In this document: positions 47,304 through 49,845 of the stretch, in pieces | Layout of the letters: each line of letters starts with the position of its first letter | How positions within the stretch are numbered: the first letter of the stretch is position 1 | NCBI RefSeq assembly: GCF_000599605.1 | Contig: NZ_AZHT01000181.1 | Span: 1-49,845 of the forward strand | Reading direction: 5' to 3' | Length of the DNA stretch: 49,845 bases | DNA from: Prevotella sp. HJM029 | GTDB lineage: Bacteria > Bacteroidota > Bacteroidia > Bacteroidales > Bacteroidaceae | Notes under the pieces: model-generated | Told to the model about the DNA's origin: nothing | The model's input: the letters and a program-made list of their open reading frames with translations, nothing else | The model's database searches: none | Made by a program: the position numbers and the translations under genes

Positions 47304-47385
47304 TGGGTGGTGATGGATTCGAACCACCGAAGGCATCGCCAGCAGATTTACAGTCTGCCCCATTTGGCCACTCTGGTAACCACCC
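47304..47385 (-). tRNA. tRNA-Tyr (GUA)
   Basis: The 82-base gene has a long variable arm, as expected for tyrosine. Acceptor arms are GGGTGGT/ACCACCC with discriminator A, and the anticodon loop CTGTAAA gives GTA. It lies between tRNA-Thr(UGU) and tRNA-Gly. Confidence 0.96.
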
Positions 47386-47426
47386 ATATTATTCATTTAC
47401 TATCAAAGAACAAACGCTCTATGTTG

Positions 47427-47500
47427 AGCCTCTTGTCGGATTCGAACCAACGACCCCGAGATTACAAATCACGTGCTCTGGCCAACTGAGCTAAAGAGGC
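47427..47500 (-). tRNA. tRNA-Thr (UGU)
   Basis: The 74-base cloverleaf has acceptor arms GCCTCTT/AAGAGGC. The anticodon loop TTTGTAA gives TGT. It is the first gene of the tRNA/tuf transcript. Frames translated antisense across it produce the well-known spurious GFEPTTPRL-type sequence. Confidence 0.96.
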
Positions 47501-47508
47501 AAATTCTT

Positions 47509-47583
47509 GCAGCCGTTTGCAGGTCGGCAAAGAACCCATTGTAAAACGGCTGCAAAGATACTACTTATTTTTTAATCGCCAAA
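47509..47583 (-). promoter_or_regulatory. Strong promoter of the tRNA/tuf unit with start-site inverted repeat
   Basis: On the minus strand TTTG (47580-47583) lies 19 bases from TATCTTTG (47553-47560), an ideal match. Transcription should start near 47546. An inverted repeat, GCAGCCGTTT/AAACGGCTGC (arms 47544-47553 and 47509-47518), begins right at the -7 box and spans the start site. It may be an operator or may affect the 5' end of the transcript. The GCAGCCG at the start recurs at the rpsU promoter. Confidence 0.8.
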
Positions 47584-47600
47584 ACTTTTGAATATTTTTT

Positions 47601-47900
47601 TCAACGATTCCTATTTTTCTCCTTATGCTTCGTAAGTTGCACTTTCATTGCGTCCACAACCAAATCAACCCCCTCTTCAAAGGTGTCACAGGTTTTTTCT
47701 ACAAAGAAACGCTGCCCCGGCACATAAACCGTGATACTGGTTTCCTTATTGAGCGCAGTGGCAGGCTTTACGACTTTCAATTGCACCTCTACTTTCTGTA
47801 TATCCTCATAGGACTTCTCCAACTTAGAAATTTTCTTCTCAATAAAAGTTTCTAACTTCTCGGTAGTGTCAAAATGAATTGACTGAATTTTAATCTCCAT
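47601..47900 (-). CDS. hpf: Ribosome hibernation-promoting factor, short form
   Basis: This 99-residue protein belongs to the HPF/RaiA (YfiA) family that binds the 30S decoding site and inactivates ribosomes in slow growth. The pattern is IKIQSIHFDTTEKLETFIEK, then KKISKLEKSY, with a conserved VEVQLKVV strand and an acidic/basic end. There is no C-terminal dimerisation domain, so it is the short type. It lies 19 bases after the recombinase gene in the rpsU transcript. Confidence 0.92.
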   Translation of the reverse strand: MEIKIQSIHFDTTEKLETFIEKKISKLEKSYEDIQKVEVQLKVVKPATALNKETSITVYVPGQRFFVEKTCDTFEEGVDLVVDAMKVQLTKHKEKNRNR

Positions 47901-47919
47901 AATACGTCTATTTTAAAGG

Positions 47920-48798
47920 TTATGCCCGTGGATGGGCGTTTAAATATTCACGTCTTAGTTGCTCAAAAGTTGTATGTGTATAAATCTCTGTTGTAGACAA
48001 ACTTTCATGCCCCAACAATTTCTTTACACCCTCTATGCCAGCTTTATGATTTAACATCGCTGTAGCAAAGGTATGACGTAACACATGTGGCGTACGCTTT
48101 TTCAAAGTGCTTACCTGCGAAAGATGCTTCTTAACGCGGTATCGAATAGCCTCAGCCTTCATCTGTTGCCCATCATTCGAAAGAAACAACATCGGCGAAT
48201 GCTTCACCACTTGCGCGTCACGCACTTCAACATATCGCTGCAACGCCTGTGACAACTCTGCTCCAAAAGGTATTAAGCGCTGCTTATTACGTTTCCCTGT
48301 AACCTTGAGTTGTCCTTTAATCAAGTCGACATCCTCATCACAAAGCCCCATCAATTCAGCTAAACGCATCCCTGTTTCATAGAACGTCATGATTATTGTT
48401 CGATCACGAACATCCTCATAACTATCAGTCCACAACGATTCTTGCAACAACTCATCCATCTCTTTTTCTTTCAAAAATTGTGGAAGAGGTTTATCTTTTT
48501 TTGGACCAACAATCCCATGAACAGGATCACTTGTCACCAACTTTCTCGCTATAGCAAACCGATAAAAGGAGCGCAAGGCACTCAGTCGCCGATTAATCGA
48601 TGTTGCACGATGGCCTTCATTCATCATCTCAGCCATCCAATCTCTCACCAAATCAGCATCAATATTAGCCCATGACAGAGAAGATTCCATCGCTTGGAAG
48701 AATTTCTGAAAGGCTTCTAAATCCTTTCTATAGCTCGAAACAGTCGCTAAAGAGCGATTACGTTCATAGCTTAAATACGCCAAGAATTGATCTATCAT
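47920..48798 (-). CDS. xerC: Tyrosine recombinase, XerC-like
   Basis: The start is the ATG at 48798 (292 residues); an in-frame TTG two codons upstream is less likely. The N-terminal core-binding domain starts MIDQFLAYLSYERNRSLATV. Numbered from the TTG, the catalytic residues are Arg147 (TGMRLAEL), Lys171, His240, Arg243 (HVLRHTFA), His266 (LLGHESLS) and Tyr275 (EIYTHTT), all present. It ends AHPRA like XerC/XerD. Xer proteins resolve chromosome dimers at dif. XerC or XerD cannot be settled from one sequence, but placement in the rpsU-hpf unit is typical of the chromosomal housekeeping copy in Bacteroidales. Confidence 0.88.
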   Translation of the reverse strand: MIDQFLAYLSYERNRSLATVSSYRKDLEAFQKFFQAMESSLSWANIDADLVRDWMAEMMNEGHRATSINRRLSALRSFYRFAIARKLVTSDPVHGIVGPKKDKPLPQFLKEKEMDELLQESLWTDSYEDVRDRTIIMTFYETGMRLAELMGLCDEDVDLIKGQLKVTGKRNKQRLIPFGAELSQALQRYVEVRDAQVVKHSPMLFLSNDGQQMKAEAIRYRVKKHLSQVSTLKKRTPHVLRHTFATAMLNHKAGIEGVKKLLGHESLSTTEIYTHTTFEQLRREYLNAHPRA

Positions 48799-48882
48799 CT
48801 GCAATGCGCTACTACCTTCTAATCCGTTTTCAGCAACGAACTTACAGAAATAAAATTAGACTACCAAATTTTTAACGAGATT

Positions 48883-49074
48883 TTACTCCTCGTCAGTACG
48901 CAATTTCTGTACGTAAACGGCGTGTTCCATCTTGAGACGCTTCAAAACAGAAGGCTTGTTATATTGCTGACGAGAACGAAGCTCTTTAACAACACCTGTC
49001 TTTTCGAATTTTCTCTTGAACTTTTTTAAAGCTCTTTCGATGTTTTCACCATCTTTTACGGGTACAATAATCAT
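48883..49074 (-). CDS. rpsU: 30S ribosomal protein S21
   Basis: The start is the ATG at 49074 (63 residues, MIIVPVKDGENIERALKKFK); the longer open frame upstream has no family support. The strongly basic middle (KFKRKFEKTGVVKELRSRQQ) is typical. Bacteroidetes S21 is known to help hide the anti-Shine-Dalgarno sequence, which fits the lack of Shine-Dalgarno sites here. It is first in a transcript with the recombinase and hpf. Confidence 0.95.
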   Translation of the reverse strand: MIIVPVKDGENIERALKKFKRKFEKTGVVKELRSRQQYNKPSVLKRLKMEHAVYVQKLRTDEE

Positions 49075-49166
49075 GTTTCTTTTAAATTTATTAATTGATT
49101 TATATTTCACTCATAGTCAAGCATTTACCCTCCAACGAGAGCCAATTCGCCCACTACAAGCGGCTG

Positions 49167-49198
49167 CAAAATTACAAAGTTTTCAAGAAAGTCCCAAA
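49167..49198 (-). promoter_or_regulatory. Promoter of the rpsU-xerC-hpf operon
   Basis: On the minus strand TTTG (49195-49198) lies 20 bases from TAATTTTG (49167-49174), matching the Bacteroidetes consensus. Transcription should start near 49160, giving an 86-base leader before rpsU. The bases after the -7 box are GCAGCCG, as at the tRNA/tuf promoter. Confidence 0.75.
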
Positions 49199-49276
49199 CA
49201 AATTACTGATTTTCTTTTAGTTATCCCATCGTTAATCACGAGAAGACGAGTCCTCATCGCTTACCTCTTCACCTTA

Positions 49277-49798
49277 TTATATAGCCTGGTGCTGCACACT
49301 TTCTAATCGCTTATTCAGCAAATCAAGAATGGCTTGCGGCTTCATCTCGAGATTATCCACCGGAAAGCTCTCTTGCGCACCAATCAACTCTTCATTCATT
49401 CGCCGAAAAGCTTTCCCGATGGCATGCGTTGCTTCCAACTTTTTCACCCTTACGTCGGGTTTATATTTCACTGCAATTTGCACCGATTTACTCACACCAA
49501 CCAACGTAAAAGCCTCAACATCGGCAAAGCGAACAGCCCAAACGCGCTGCCCATCTACCGCTACCCCGTCGTCTGAAATGACCAAATAAGGATGGTCACC
49601 CAAGCGCTCACGCACCAAAAGGTAGATTAAATACAAACCACCGCCACCAAACAGCACGATATTTCCCCACGCAAGGAGTGCATCAACACCAATTATCAGC
49701 AGATAAACACCTATACCCGCACATGCATCGCATAACAATAACAGTAAAACATTTTTCTGCAACGACCGATAAATCGAGACCTCTGCAAAACCTACCAT
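49277..49798 (-). CDS. STM3941-like membrane protein of unknown function
   Basis: The chosen ATG at 49798 gives 173 residues; a GTG five codons upstream is an alternative. Two hydrophobic helices (NVLLLLLCDACAGIGVYLLI and NIVLFGGGGLYLIYLLV) are followed by a soluble beta-rich part (YLVISDDGVAVDGQRVWAVR, then FADVEAFTLVG). Two membrane spans and then a PH-like domain is the layout of STM3941-family proteins, whose function is unknown. The stop is about 80 bases upstream of the rpsU -33 box, so it is a separate transcript whose promoter lies beyond the window. Confidence 0.6.
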   Translation of the reverse strand: MVGFAEVSIYRSLQKNVLLLLLCDACAGIGVYLLIIGVDALLAWGNIVLFGGGGLYLIYLLVRERLGDHPYLVISDDGVAVDGQRVWAVRFADVEAFTLVGVSKSVQIAVKYKPDVRVKKLEATHAIGKAFRRMNEELIGAQESFPVDNLEMKPQAILDLLNKRLESVQHQAI

Positions 49799-49845
49799 CC
49801 ACTCAATTCTCACCCATACACTCTTAGAAGAATAAATATTTTTGA

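Overview
This window reads as a chromosomal segment of a Bacteroidales bacterium, most likely Prevotella-like (the genus is inference). The grounds are a SusC/SusD pair, many Bacteroidetes-type lipoproteins with acidic residues after the lipobox cysteine, fimbrillin-family surface proteins, promoters of the TTTG / TAnnTTTG type and an almost complete lack of Shine-Dalgarno sequences. No insertion sequence, prophage or cas gene was seen.

Bases 1-7.2 kb, minus strand: a two-gene unit made of a 54-residue peptide and a lipoprotein joining a fimbrillin-like N-domain to leucine-rich repeats, followed by a pair of DUF3857/transglutaminase-like secreted proteins. One of the pair keeps the Cys-His-Asp triad; the other seems to have lost the Cys.

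Bases 7.7-22.2 kb, minus strand: a surface/envelope locus. A 47-residue peptide abuts a fimbrillin-family lipoprotein that is split into two frames exactly at an A AAA AAG heptamer. Downstream is a tight five-gene operon: TPR protein, DUF3575 barrel with a coiled coil and VDTT repeats, small DUF3575 barrel, OmpA-like protein, and an 1823-residue protein built from about nine alternating beta-barrel-like modules with a period of about 1125 nt. This locus is the best candidate for an undescribed system. Reading it as a surface assembly or anchoring apparatus is inference from family content and gene order.

Bases 22.2-25.2 kb: an AT-rich gene-poor stretch, then a small LolA-like secreted protein and an orphan acyl carrier protein. 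Bases 25.0-33.5 kb, plus strand: an operon of SusC, SusD, an HEXXH metallopeptidase lipoprotein, a DUF4302 lipoprotein and a BACON-like lipoprotein, which looks like a protein- or peptide-scavenging system. Just past its end lie five 18-bp palindromes spaced at exactly 41 bp, then a small monooxygenase-fold gene.

Bases 34.4-49.8 kb, minus strand: the core information-processing block. In transcription order it has a membrane protein, rpsU, a tyrosine recombinase, hpf, tRNA-Thr(UGU), tRNA-Tyr, tRNA-Gly, tRNA-Thr(GGU), tuf, tRNA-Trp, secE, nusG, rplK, rplA, rplJ, rplL, rpoB and rpoC. Strong promoters precede rpsU and the tRNA/tuf unit, a hairpin sits between rplL and rpoB, and a bidirectional terminator closes the block after rpoC.
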